Shown here: positions 15,707 to 24,427 of the stretch, piece by piece | How the letters are laid out: each line of letters opens with the position of its first letter | Numbering within the stretch: position 1 is the first letter of the stretch | Origin: Multivorans sp965116445 | GTDB lineage: Bacteria; Acidobacteriota; Thermoanaerobaculia; Multivoradales; Multivoraceae | Assembly: GCA_965116445.1 (NCBI GenBank) | Contig: OZ220688.1 | Coordinates: forward strand, 4,825,902 to 4,889,901 | DNA length: 64,000 bases | Direction: 5' to 3' | The notes under the pieces: generated by a model | Seen by the model: the letters and a program-made list of their open reading frames with translations, nothing else | The model's database searches: none | What the model was told of the DNA's origin: nothing | Translations under genes and position numbers: made by a program

Positions 15707-16153
15707 ATGGGCAGTTCACTTGGTCCCGTTCCGCACCGGCCGACTGGTGCCGGCTTCACTCTGGTCGAGGTGCTGGTTTCGTGCGCCCTGCTCGGGCTGG
15801 CCGCCGCGACGGTGATGTCGCTTCTGGTTCGATCGGGCCTGAACAACCTCGAAGCGCGTCGCGCCGACGCTCTGGCCGCCATGGCGCGCTCCTCCCTGGA
15901 CGACCTCGGACTGGCGGACAACGTCGAGCAGGTCTGGTGTCCCTCGACATCGGACTGGCGGGCTGACTGCGGCGCGGAGGCGCCGCTGTTCCGGCGTTCG
16001 GTGCATGCCGTGCCGGTTCTGGTGCCGGCGCTTCCCGGAGAGTCCGTGGAAGTGCAGGAGGTGACGGTCGAAGTGACCGCCCTGCAGGCGGGCCGCGCCG
16101 CCGGGGAGAGGACGATCCGCCTCGTCACCTTTCGCACGGCGGGAGACCCGTGA
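15707..16153 (+). CDS. Type IV pilus minor pilin, PilV-like
   Basis: 148 aa prepilin. The leader ends GAGFTLVEV, giving cleavage between Gly and Phe with Glu at +5 of the mature protein, followed by a hydrophobic helix (LVSCALLGLAAATVMSLLV). The rest is short, with Cys pairs that may form a disulfide. ATG at 15707 gives a 21-residue leader; the ribosome site is weak. Overlaps the next gene by GTGA. Minor pilins prime pilus assembly and sit at the tip. PilV is chosen by order and form; PilE-like or GspI-like alternatives cannot be excluded. Confidence 0.75.
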   Translation: MGSSLGPVPHRPTGAGFTLVEVLVSCALLGLAAATVMSLLVRSGLNNLEARRADALAAMARSSLDDLGLADNVEQVWCPSTSDWRADCGAEAPLFRRSVHAVPVLVPALPGESVEVQEVTVEVTALQAGRAAGERTIRLVTFRTAGDP

Positions 16154-17178
16154 AGCTCGACCGGCGCCGTTGTGTGACCGTTCGGCGCCCGGACTCGGGA
16201 GCCAGCCTGATCGAGATGCTGGTTGCATTCGGTCTGACCGTGATGGTCGCCGTGGGTGCGCTGTCGCTGTTCGTGCTCCATCAGCGCCTGGCCCGGGCCC
16301 AACTCGAGGCGGCGTCGCTCCAGCATGCGCAGCGGGCGGTCCATCTCGAACTGAGGCGGGCGCTGGGCGCCGCTGGCCGCGGCGGCCTGGTTCATCAGTT
16401 GCCCGGACAGGCGCCGCGGCCGGAACTGGCGCTCGCGGTCGAGAAGCGGGTGAGTGCAGGTCATGCGGTGGGCACCAGGACGGCGGCCGAGGGAACCGAC
16501 GTGCTCGTCGTGCGCGGGGTGATCAACGGCCCGCTCTACTGGGTCGACGATTTTTCGTTCGACCCGGCAGCGAGGCGCGGCTCGATCAGCGTGCGTGCGC
16601 TGACCGCGTACGGCTCGGTTCAGTCCCTCGAGATGCTCCAGGAGGCCGGCGACGCCGGTGACGACGCCCTGCTCCTGGTCTCCGGCGACGCGCCCGGAGT
16701 CCACGCCGTGGCGCCGATCGTCGACGTGGCCGCGAGCGGCCGTGGCCGGAACCGCACGCTGCGGGTCGAGTTCCACGCCGACGCCTCGCGGGGTTCGTAC
16801 ACGGCCGGCTTTCTGTCCATGTCGAGCGGCGGGAGTTGGCCAGCCGGCTACATGGGCGGAGTCGAACGGGTCGGCGTGCTCGAGGAGTGGCGCTTCTACG
16901 TCCGGCCGCCGGATCCGGGCGAGGGGAGGGGTCCGCAACTGGCGATGGCCCGCCTCTATCCCGGCACCGATGTCGCCTGGCGTCGTCGCGGCGCGAACCT
17001 GGCCCAGGTGGTCGCGGACGACATTTCCGGCCTGGAGGTCGCGATCGAGGAGCCGGGGGATGGCCCGGGATGGACCATCACCGTGGCCACCACTGCCCTC
17101 TCCGGGGAACCGGCCGCGGCGGCTCTGCGGGTGCCTCGGACGGCTACGACCACGCTACGTGTGAGGAACTTCCAGTGA
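16150..17178 (+). CDS. Type IV pilus minor pilin, PilW-like
   Basis: 342 aa. The prepilin site DSGASLIEMLVAF gives cleavage before Ala with Glu at +5, followed by the hydrophobic helix AFGLTVMVAVGALSLFVLH. The large globular part fits PilW, which is longer than other minor pilins. GTG start overlaps the upstream stop (GTGA) and its own stop overlaps the next GTG the same way, so PilV-, PilW- and PilX-like proteins are made from one transcript in order. Confidence 0.78.
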   Translation: MKLDRRRCVTVRRPDSGASLIEMLVAFGLTVMVAVGALSLFVLHQRLARAQLEAASLQHAQRAVHLELRRALGAAGRGGLVHQLPGQAPRPELALAVEKRVSAGHAVGTRTAAEGTDVLVVRGVINGPLYWVDDFSFDPAARRGSISVRALTAYGSVQSLEMLQEAGDAGDDALLLVSGDAPGVHAVAPIVDVAASGRGRNRTLRVEFHADASRGSYTAGFLSMSSGGSWPAGYMGGVERVGVLEEWRFYVRPPDPGEGRGPQLAMARLYPGTDVAWRRRGANLAQVVADDISGLEVAIEEPGDGPGWTITVATTALSGEPAAAALRVPRTATTTLRVRNFQ

Positions 17179-19025
17179 ACCAGGAACCGGGGAAGCTCCG
17201 AGACAGTTCGACGAAGCGGGCTGACCCGGATCCTGGCAAGCAGCTGGCGGCCGCCCGCGGCAGCTCCACCCTGCTCGTGACCATGATCCTCCTGCTCCTG
17301 AGCGGCTCCTGCCTGGCCCTGCTGATGGCGACTCAGACACAGATGCTGATCGCTTCCGGCCAGAAGTTGCAGGTGCGCCTGCTGGCTGCCGCCGAAGGCG
17401 GCTTGCAGCTCGCGGTAGCACGCGGGGTCGCCGGCGCCAACGATCGGACCACGCGAACCGTGGGCGCCGGTAAGGCGGGGGCCGTGATCACGGTCGAAGT
17501 CAGCGGCCTGGTGCCGGTCGCGGACGGCTCCTGCCATCTGTGCATGGCGAACCTGGACGGCCCGTTGAGCTCGCTTGGCGGTCTGCGCCGGGTCAGCCAC
17601 CTGGTCGCCGCGACCGCCGTTGCGCCGGGGCGCCTGCGTGGACTGCCGGGCCCGGGAAGGGAGCTGACCGCAGTGGTCGATCTGATGCCGTGGCCGGCCG
17701 GTGGGAGCGATGGATGGGACCTTGGCCAAACCGCCGCGGCGGCGCGCGGTCTGATCCGGGATGCCGCCCTGAGCGAGATCGGCGGCTACGATGAAGATGC
17801 CCCCTTGGCGGTGGCGAGCGTCGTCGATCCGGAGACCGGCGCCGCGCGGACGGTGGCGATCGGAGGACTCGGCCGGGCAGGTCGCCTTTTCTACGCCTTC
17901 GAACTCTCGCCGAATGCCGGCCCGCTGTGGCGCTTCGGCGATGGCGCGGACGAGGACGGCAACGGTGCTGCCGATCTGGGCCTGACACTGTCCCGGCCGG
18001 CGATTCTGCCGTTGCGGATGGGCGGCCGCGTTCGCTGGGTCGCGGTGTTCGGAGGCGGCTTCGGCCTGGAGAGCTCCGGCGAGGTGGGCAACTGGCTGTA
18101 CTTCGTCGGGATCGACGGCGGGCAGGTGCTGTACAAGCGGCGGCTCGATGCTCCGGTCACTGCCGGCCCGGCGGCCGTGGACACCGTGGGCGATGGACTG
18201 GCCGACCGGATCTACGTGGGAACGACCGCGGGCAGCCTGTACCGCGTCGACGTGTCGTCCCCGGTGGAGCTCGAGGGCGGCCGCGTTCCGCCTCGCGCCT
18301 GGAGCCCGCGGCGGCTGTTCGACGCCGGTGCCCTGCCGATCCACCACCCACCGGCGGTGATCCCGGTGCCGGCGCTGGGCGCCCACGCTCTGGCGCTGGG
18401 TGCCGGCGGCGGTGCCGACCCCGGGTTCGGCGCCGAAGAATCCGTGGCCGGTCGGTTCTTCCTGTTCGTGGACGGCGACGCCGTCGGCGCCGGTTCAGCG
18501 GACGAACTCCCTCGCCTCGATCCGGAGAGTCCGCACCGGGGCGTCGATCGCCTGGCGCCGGGTCTGGCGCCGGCGGACCGAGGTTGGTCTCTGACACTTG
18601 CCGATGGTGAGCGTCCGGCGTCGGCGCCGCTCTCCGCCGGCGGGCTGCTCACGTTCTACACCTGGCGCCCGGCCGGTCCGGGCGGCGGAGAGGTCCGGAG
18701 GTACGCCCTGCGCCTCGGCTCGGGCGACGCCGCCGGTCGCGGCGCCCGTTCGCGTCTGGTCGAGCAAGGCGCAGCGTGGCCGTCGCCAGCCCTCGGGACG
18801 CCGACCCGGATCGAGATCGACCATCCGGGCAGCCTGGCAACTCCGCTGCTGGAGGCGGACGAGGTCGCGATTCTCGAGGGGCTCCGGGAGCAGATGCCGG
18901 AGCGCTGCCGGTTCGACGGCAGCCGGTTGCGGCTGACCGGTCCGGGTCCGGGTGGCTCGCCGATACGGCTGGCTGTCCTGCCCGTCTGCCGTATCGACGT
19001 GGACTGGGCGGAAGAGAGGTCCTGA
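17175..19025 (+). CDS. PilX-PilY1 fusion: minor-pilin N-terminus joined to PilY1-type C-terminal propeller
   Basis: 616 aa. Residues 25-60 look like PilX: RGSSTLLVTMILLLLSGSCLALL, a prepilin helix without Glu+5, then AAEGGLQLAVARG, the PilX/GspK helix pattern. From about residue 190 the sequence changes to PilY1 C-terminal features: LTLSRPAILPLRMGGRVRW then VAVFGGGFG, and AAVDTVGDGLADRIYVGTTAGSLYRVDV, the Asp/Gly Ca-binding and blade motif of PilY1. PilX and PilY1 are normally separate neighbouring genes forming the tip complex. No frameshift or repeat marks the join. The stop is directly followed by the convergent selA stop. Confidence 0.72.
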   Translation: MNQEPGKLRDSSTKRADPDPGKQLAAARGSSTLLVTMILLLLSGSCLALLMATQTQMLIASGQKLQVRLLAAAEGGLQLAVARGVAGANDRTTRTVGAGKAGAVITVEVSGLVPVADGSCHLCMANLDGPLSSLGGLRRVSHLVAATAVAPGRLRGLPGPGRELTAVVDLMPWPAGGSDGWDLGQTAAAARGLIRDAALSEIGGYDEDAPLAVASVVDPETGAARTVAIGGLGRAGRLFYAFELSPNAGPLWRFGDGADEDGNGAADLGLTLSRPAILPLRMGGRVRWVAVFGGGFGLESSGEVGNWLYFVGIDGGQVLYKRRLDAPVTAGPAAVDTVGDGLADRIYVGTTAGSLYRVDVSSPVELEGGRVPPRAWSPRRLFDAGALPIHHPPAVIPVPALGAHALALGAGGGADPGFGAEESVAGRFFLFVDGDAVGAGSADELPRLDPESPHRGVDRLAPGLAPADRGWSLTLADGERPASAPLSAGGLLTFYTWRPAGPGGGEVRRYALRLGSGDAAGRGARSRLVEQGAAWPSPALGTPTRIEIDHPGSLATPLLEADEVAILEGLREQMPERCRFDGSRLRLTGPGPGGSPIRLAVLPVCRIDVDWAEERS

Positions 19026-20366
19026 CTAACGGCCCAGCGCCAGCTCGACGGCCGTGGCCAGCGCCTCGTCGTCGGCCGGATCCACGGTTCGCAGATCGAG
19101 GATGAGGCGTCCTCCACGCTGATATCCCACGATGGGCGGCTCGCCGGTACGGAGCCGACCCGCGGTCTCCGCGGGTGCGTCCAGTGCGAGCACCCAGCCT
19201 TCGATCGCTTCGTCCGGGGCGGAACCTCCACCCAGGTAGGCCTCACCCCGGACCGTCTGGCCCCCCAGTCGCGCCGCCATCTGCTCGACCCGCCTGCGAG
19301 GTTCATCGGTTTCGTCCCAGAGAGCCTCGATCGGCATGGGCTGCCCTGCGAGGTGGCGTCGGAGCACGGCGTCCAGGGCGGTCAGGACCAGTCTTCCCGG
19401 GCGCATTGCGCGGTAGAGAGGCGCCTTGCGGAGTTGGTCGACGAACGATCTGCGGCCCACGATGAGGCCGGCCTGCGGTCCTCCGAGGACCTTGTCGCCG
19501 CTGCCGCAGACCAGGTCGCATCCGGCCTCGATCAGATCCCGGAAGCTCTCGTGCCGTCGCAGCGCCGGCCCGGCGTGCGGGCTGATCACGCCGCTGCCCT
19601 CGTCGACCAGGAGGGGAAGATCGTGACGGTGGGCGAAGTCGGCGAGGCGAGTCGCTGGAACCTGCTCCGCAAAGCCCCGGATGCGGAAGTTGCTCGAGAA
19701 CACCTTCAGGACCAGGGAGGTGGCCGGGCGCACGGCCCGCTCGTAGTCGGCGAGCCGGGTGCGGTTCGTCGTGCCGACCTCGACGAGACGGGAGCCGCTC
19801 GTGCCCAGGATGTCGGGAATCCGGAACGAACCTCCGATCTCGACGAGTTCGCTCCGGGAGAGGAGGACTTCGCGGCCGGAAGCCAGGGTCGAGAGCGCCA
19901 GCACCAGGGCGGCCGCGTTGTTGTTGACGACCAGGGCCGCCTCGGCTCCGGTCAGGGTCACAAGCAGATTTTCGACGCGGATACTGCGGTCCGTCCGACG
20001 CCCGCTCCCCAAGTCCATCTCCAGATCGCAGTAGGCGTCGAGCCGGTCCCGCAGGTCGTCCACGACGGGCCGGGGCAGGGGCGCCCGGCCGAGGTTCGTG
20101 TGCAGGAAGATGCCGGTTGCGTTCAGCACCCGCCGGAGCGGAGGCGCTTCGGCTTCGAGCGCGGCGCGGACGAGTTCGGGTATCCGGCGGATTCGGTCCT
20201 CCAGTTCATCGTCGCCGATGCCCGTTCCGATTTCGACGCGAAGCGCGTCGAGGACCCTGGCTGCTTGGACCCTTGTCGCTTGCCTTCCGTATAATCCTGT
20301 GAGTTCGGCAAGCGGGCTCTTCTGCAGCAAACGTCCCACTGCAGGTAGTCGTCGCAGTTGACTCAC
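19026..20366 (-). CDS. selA: L-seryl-tRNA(Sec) selenium transferase
   Basis: PLP enzyme that converts Ser-tRNA(Sec) to Sec-tRNA(Sec) with selenophosphate in the cytoplasm. 446 aa, close to the usual 460. N-terminal RRLPAVGRLLQ, RVLNATGIFLHTNLGRAPL (80-97), the PLP lysine in CGSGDKVLGGPQAG (Lys292) and GTTNRTR are diagnostic. GTG start at 20366. Its presence implies selenocysteine use, yet selB, selC, selD and a clear selenoprotein gene are not in the window. The start region overlaps, on the other strand, the promoter of the TPR gene. Confidence 0.92.
   Translation of the reverse strand: MSQLRRLPAVGRLLQKSPLAELTGLYGRQATRVQAARVLDALRVEIGTGIGDDELEDRIRRIPELVRAALEAEAPPLRRVLNATGIFLHTNLGRAPLPRPVVDDLRDRLDAYCDLEMDLGSGRRTDRSIRVENLLVTLTGAEAALVVNNNAAALVLALSTLASGREVLLSRSELVEIGGSFRIPDILGTSGSRLVEVGTTNRTRLADYERAVRPATSLVLKVFSSNFRIRGFAEQVPATRLADFAHRHDLPLLVDEGSGVISPHAGPALRRHESFRDLIEAGCDLVCGSGDKVLGGPQAGLIVGRRSFVDQLRKAPLYRAMRPGRLVLTALDAVLRRHLAGQPMPIEALWDETDEPRRRVEQMAARLGGQTVRGEAYLGGGSAPDEAIEGWVLALDAPAETAGRLRTGEPPIVGYQRGGRLILDLRTVDPADDEALATAVELALGR
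20265..20295 (+). promoter_or_regulatory. Sigma-70-type promoter for the TPR gene, inside selA
   Basis: TTGGAC (20265-20270) and a perfect TATAAT (20290-20295) are separated by 19 bases, a little long. They lie within the 5' part of selA on the opposite strand and would give a leader of about 105 bases before the ATG at 20409. Confidence 0.55.
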
Positions 20367-20408
20367 GTCCCGCTGATCCTATTCCTCGCAGCTACCGCGC
20401 GGAGAGCC

Positions 20409-21644
20409 ATGAACGCCAAGCAATCACTCCTCAGCGCACTGTCGAGAGCGAAGGCGCTCGCCCTCTGCCTGCTTCTGCTCGGGGCCGCGGCCCCCTTCGG
20501 CGGTGACTCCGGCCTCGCGGCTCAGGTGCCCGGCGCCGTGGCGACCCCGGATCCGATCCTCGAACGGGCAATCGCGGAGCAGCGCAAGAGAGCGGAGAGT
20601 CAGAACAGCCCGCGCGCCCGGGCGACGGCCCTGAACGATCTCGCCAATCTGCTGGAGCTCCGTGGCGACATTGCGGCGGCCTTCGAGAACTACCGGGCCG
20701 CGATCGAGGCGGACGACACCTGGGCGCCCGCGCACTACAACCTGGCCCTTCTGGCTTACACGACCGGCGATTCGGACCTGGCGTCCAGCCATCTCGCAAC
20801 GGCGACCGAGCTCGAGCCGGGCAACGCCTGGGCGCACTACCAGCTCGGCCGGATCGCGGACGACGCGGGCGAAGCCGGGAAGGCTCTGGAGCACTACATA
20901 AGTGCGGTCAGCCTGGATTCGCGTCTGGCCTTCGGCGACGTGAATCCCCACTTCCTGGTGAACCGGTACGCCACCGAGATTCTGCTCCGCGCCGACCGCA
21001 CGCCGCTCGAGGCCCTGCCGCCGAGGACGTACTCCGAGCCGCGCCGGATCAGCGGCCTGCTTCTGCCGGCGCTCGTCGACGAGGCGGTCGAGGAGACGGC
21101 AACGCGGCCCGCCGAGGTGGCCGAATCCCGGGAAGTTCCGGACGACGAGGTCGCGAAGGCTGAGCGGGGCGAGGCCGTGAAGTCGGGCGACCGGGACGGG
21201 CTTGGACAGGTCGACCGGTCGCCGGTCCCAGCAGGCTCCGATGCCGACCTGTTCCAGGAACCCACCGTTCGTTCGGTCACGTTCGAAGCTCCCGTCACCG
21301 CTGGTGTGCAGGACGAGCCGGCGGCGCCTGCGGCCGACCGGCGGACCGAGAGGGCGCCGCGCGTGTTCACCCGGGACGACCTTCGCCGCCGCACGGTCGC
21401 CGCCGGCGGTGTGGGCGTGGTTCCGGCGGCCGGGCGGCAGCCGTCATCGAGCCCCGCTTCGGGGAGGCGAGGAGCGATCCAGGTGGGGACGCCGGTGGGC
21501 CCGGGCGGCAGGCAGCCCGCGACCGCTCCGGCGCCCGGGACCTTCGGCGGCTCTCGCGGGGGGCGCTTCGAGCCGTCGGCGCGCAGCAGCGCTCAGCTCG
21601 ACGTGACGATTCGGCGCCTCCCGGTGCCGGCACCCGCGCCGTAG
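20409..21644 (+). CDS. Exported TPR-repeat protein with disordered C-terminus
   Basis: 411 aa. A signal peptide covers about residues 1-38 (LALCLLLLGAAAPFGG ... LAAQ). Residues 60-170 hold about three TPRs (NYRAAIEADDTWAPAHYNLA, HLATATELEPGNAWAHYQLG, HYISAVSLDSRLAFG). From about 215 on it is Pro/Ala/Gly/Arg-rich and probably disordered. ATG at 20409 with GGAGAG upstream. I recognise no family beyond TPR; it probably scaffolds an envelope complex. It is convergent with the TldE-like gene with no gap. Confidence 0.75.
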   Translation: MNAKQSLLSALSRAKALALCLLLLGAAAPFGGDSGLAAQVPGAVATPDPILERAIAEQRKRAESQNSPRARATALNDLANLLELRGDIAAAFENYRAAIEADDTWAPAHYNLALLAYTTGDSDLASSHLATATELEPGNAWAHYQLGRIADDAGEAGKALEHYISAVSLDSRLAFGDVNPHFLVNRYATEILLRADRTPLEALPPRTYSEPRRISGLLLPALVDEAVEETATRPAEVAESREVPDDEVAKAERGEAVKSGDRDGLGQVDRSPVPAGSDADLFQEPTVRSVTFEAPVTAGVQDEPAAPAADRRTERAPRVFTRDDLRRRTVAAGGVGVVPAAGRQPSSSPASGRRGAIQVGTPVGPGGRQPATAPAPGTFGGSRGGRFEPSARSSAQLDVTIRRLPVPAPAP

Positions 21645-23054
21645 CTAGACGACCGGCTCGAGCTGCAGCCCGGTGAGCAGCAGGGTCGGAGACCCCACCG
21701 CACCGGGCACGGGCAGGAACCGGAGATCGTCGCCGACGGCTCGGATGCCCCGGAACAACTGCCGGATCGAACCCCTGAGGCGCGCCCGCGGGATGGCGCC
21801 GAGAATGCGGTCGTGTTCCACGACGAAGCCGGTCGCTTCGATCTCGAAGCTGGCCTCCCCGCCGTTGTCCGAGTGCGGGAAGGTCACGTGGCTACGGCCG
21901 CCCGGAGCGCGGTCCAGCAGATAGCAGCCGTGACGGATTCCGCTCCGGATCGAATCCGCGGGGTCCGGACCGCGGTCGATGTAGATATGGGAGTGGCTGA
22001 TTTCGGGTGGTGACCGCCAGCCGGACCGGCGCCGGCAGCCGGAGGCGGAGAAGCCCGACCAGCCGTCATTCTCCCAGGCCAGCAGAGGCTCGGCGGGTTC
22101 GCCGCCGCGGATCAGCGCCACGGCCCGTGTGGGTACGCCCTCGTCATCGACCGGAGTCCTGATCCAGCCCCCCTCAAGAGCGCCGTCGTCCAGTATCTGC
22201 AGGTCCGGTGGTCCCAGGGAATCGCCTGCACTCAGGCGCTGGAGCTTCTCCCAGCCATCGCGGCCCCTGAACAGCGGGCCGAGCAGGGCCAGCAGGCTGG
22301 TGGCGAGCGAAGGTGCCACCGCGATCTCGCCGGATGGCAGGAACGACATCGATGTGGCGCTGGCGAGCGTCAGCCGGTCGGCGACTTCCGCGGCCAGGGC
22401 GGTGGCGTCGAGGTCCGTCAGGTTGCCTGCCGCTCGATAGAGGCTGCAGGAGCCACGGGTAGCGTTCCGTTCGACGCCGAACTCCAACTGGATCGTCACC
22501 AGGCGCACTGCGGTCCGTCCGGTGACCCCGGCGCTGTTTGCGAGCACGGATGCACTGGCGCCGTCTTCGAGTCTCGCCCGGATCAGCCGGCTGCCCGGGA
22601 GCTCGGCGCGGGTTCGCTCGACGACATCGCGGATGAGGTCACGGCCGAGGGCTTCCGACTCGTCGTTCGGCACGTCGTTGCCGGCGACGTGAGGCAGCGA
22701 CGCCTTGCCTGGGCAAGGTGTCGGCAGCCTGAGCGAACCGGCGCGGAGCGAGTGGCGGTTCAACCGGCGCCAGCCGCCGGGGGCAGGGAGAGGGCCGGAC
22801 TCGGCGATGAAGAGCGCTCCCTGAGTCCCTCCGGCGCGCAGAGCCCAGCCTCTCTCCTCGATCACGCCGGCGTGAGAGCGCCAGTCCTCCGGGGCGGACG
22901 GCGAAGCGGCGCCGGGTCTCCAGGGGTCGATTTCGATCCGGAGGCTGCACCCGGTCTTGACGTAGAACTCGGCATTCGATGCGCCGGTACGGTCGGCCAC
23001 CGCGTTCAGCGCCGTTCCGAGGGCCTGAATGGTGGGCAGCCGGAGCGGCTTCAA
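21645..23054 (-). CDS. TldE/PmbA-like protein
   Basis: 469 aa. It follows the TldD-like gene with a TTGA stop/start overlap, the standard TldD-TldE arrangement, where the two form a heterodimeric metalloprotease that matures modified peptides. Similarity is weaker than for TldD: the N-terminal half is divergent, while the C-terminal barrel region (GGWIRTPVDDEGVPTRAVALI, SHIYIDRG, FEIEATGFVVEHDRILGAI) fits PmbA. It lacks the HExxxH motif, as expected of TldE. Whether a substrate peptide gene lies nearby is not visible. Confidence 0.7.
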   Translation of the reverse strand: MKPLRLPTIQALGTALNAVADRTGASNAEFYVKTGCSLRIEIDPWRPGAASPSAPEDWRSHAGVIEERGWALRAGGTQGALFIAESGPLPAPGGWRRLNRHSLRAGSLRLPTPCPGKASLPHVAGNDVPNDESEALGRDLIRDVVERTRAELPGSRLIRARLEDGASASVLANSAGVTGRTAVRLVTIQLEFGVERNATRGSCSLYRAAGNLTDLDATALAAEVADRLTLASATSMSFLPSGEIAVAPSLATSLLALLGPLFRGRDGWEKLQRLSAGDSLGPPDLQILDDGALEGGWIRTPVDDEGVPTRAVALIRGGEPAEPLLAWENDGWSGFSASGCRRRSGWRSPPEISHSHIYIDRGPDPADSIRSGIRHGCYLLDRAPGGRSHVTFPHSDNGGEASFEIEATGFVVEHDRILGAIPRARLRGSIRQLFRGIRAVGDDLRFLPVPGAVGSPTLLLTGLQLEPVV

Positions 23055-24379
23055 GCGAGACCCTCCAGGCGCACGGACGGGCTGCGGGCCCATACTGGCA
23101 GGAGAGACCCGCCCTTCGCGCACCATCCGGCGCCCGCTGCCAGCGGCCGGTCCCCGACCGCTGTCACAGCGGCGAGGAGGTCGACGGTGCGGGAACGGAT
23201 CTCGACCGGCCCGACGTAGTCGACCGGACCGCTGGCGCCAATCCGCCGGGCGCAGGGCGCTCGTAGCACGCAGCCGCCGTCGAACGGGTTGAGGGTGCCG
23301 CTCTCGAACTCGCCGATGTAGAGACCTCCGGCGGCCTCCTGGAAGAGTTCCGTTTCGGGCAGATCGCTGGGCAGCAACTCGAGGTGCGTCGTGCGCGGTC
23401 CCGGCAGCAGGTGGCGGTTGGCACGGCGCGCGGCGCCGGGAATCAGGCGCTGGTACCGGCTGGCCCAGGCGAGGTCGGCGAGGGGTTGACGTACCCGGCC
23501 CCTGCGCAGCAGCCAACGGGCGATGACCGCCGTTCCTTCATCGTCGCTGAAACGCCCGCAACCATCGGGTGCGAGGCGGGGGTCGTCGAGCACGTCGAGA
23601 TGGACTTCACCCAGCTTCAGACCGACGACGCTTTCCGGGGCCCCGGTGAGGGCCAGTGTGTCGGCCTCCAGGGCGTGGGCGACGACCTCGTGCAACATCA
23701 CCGCGGCGGCGCAGGGTCCGAGGACGATGACGCTGGGCGTATCGGCGTGTTGCGGCAGGTTGCGCGACCTCAGGCGATCGACAAGGCAGGTGGCGACCGG
23801 ATCGAGGTCCTCGTCGGCGAGCGACGGCAGCAGACCACCCCAGACGCCCCACGGGGTCTTCACGCGCAGGCTGGAGTACTCCTCGAACTGGCTGGGAGCG
23901 GAGACCTGGCCGCGAATCACCTGGACCTGCCGGCGGTGGCGCCTCACGGTGACTTCCATGGGGAAGCCCACGCGGCGCCGATTGACCGCCTTCTCGAGTT
24001 GTCGCTCGGCGCGCTCGATTTCGGCCATTCGCAGTGGTGGCCAGCGACCGATCCGGATCTTCGGCGCCGGTCCGATCGAACCGGCGGTGCCGGTGACGCG
24101 GTCGCAGCAGGAAGCGAAGGTGTATCCCGAGATCGCGTCGGTGGAGGCCAGACGGCTGGCGCCGGCCTCGATCCGGCGCACGGAAAGGCCCTGCTCTCGC
24201 CGCAGGCGAAGCCGATCATGTGTGCCTCCGGGCAGCAACTCGACCGTCTCCAGACGTTCGAAGAAGGCCTCCGCGTGTTGACCCGGGTGCACGGGAAGCC
24301 GCGCCAGAGCGTCGGTCAGCGTGCTGACGTCCGTTGCGAGTAACTCGTCGGGCCCCCGGTTGGTGGCCGTCGTCTCCAT
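23051..24379 (-). CDS. TldD-like zinc metallopeptidase
   Basis: 442 aa. HEVVAHALEAD carries the HExxxH zinc motif of TldD; the linking ESGTLNPFDGG and GPVEIRSRTVDLL segments match the family C-terminus. TldD is the catalytic partner of TldE, cytoplasmic, acting on unfolded peptides such as microcin or antitoxin precursors. ATG at 24379 lies seven bases below a TAGAAT element, predicting a leaderless mRNA. Divergent from the carboxyltransferase gene. Confidence 0.82.
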   Translation of the reverse strand: METTATNRGPDELLATDVSTLTDALARLPVHPGQHAEAFFERLETVELLPGGTHDRLRLRREQGLSVRRIEAGASRLASTDAISGYTFASCCDRVTGTAGSIGPAPKIRIGRWPPLRMAEIERAERQLEKAVNRRRVGFPMEVTVRRHRRQVQVIRGQVSAPSQFEEYSSLRVKTPWGVWGGLLPSLADEDLDPVATCLVDRLRSRNLPQHADTPSVIVLGPCAAAVMLHEVVAHALEADTLALTGAPESVVGLKLGEVHLDVLDDPRLAPDGCGRFSDDEGTAVIARWLLRRGRVRQPLADLAWASRYQRLIPGAARRANRHLLPGPRTTHLELLPSDLPETELFQEAAGGLYIGEFESGTLNPFDGGCVLRAPCARRIGASGPVDYVGPVEIRSRTVDLLAAVTAVGDRPLAAGAGWCAKGGSLLPVWARSPSVRLEGLA

Positions 24380-24386
24380 GGCCCGG

Positions 24387-24392
24387 ATTCTA
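24387..24392 (-). promoter_or_regulatory. -10 element placed for a leaderless tldD-like transcript
   Basis: Minus strand TAGAAT, followed after seven bases by the ATG at 24379. Transcription would start at or one base before the initiation codon. No ribosome site exists in that gap. Confidence 0.5.
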
Positions 24393-24427
24393 GAGGCGAA
24401 AGAGCTGTGGTAAGAAAGCCGCGCGCG

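Noticed and set aside
19026..24379. Selenoprotein genes with in-frame UGA near selA
   Set aside because: Neighbouring genes (TPR protein, TldD/TldE) end normally and show no UGA aligned to a conserved Cys.
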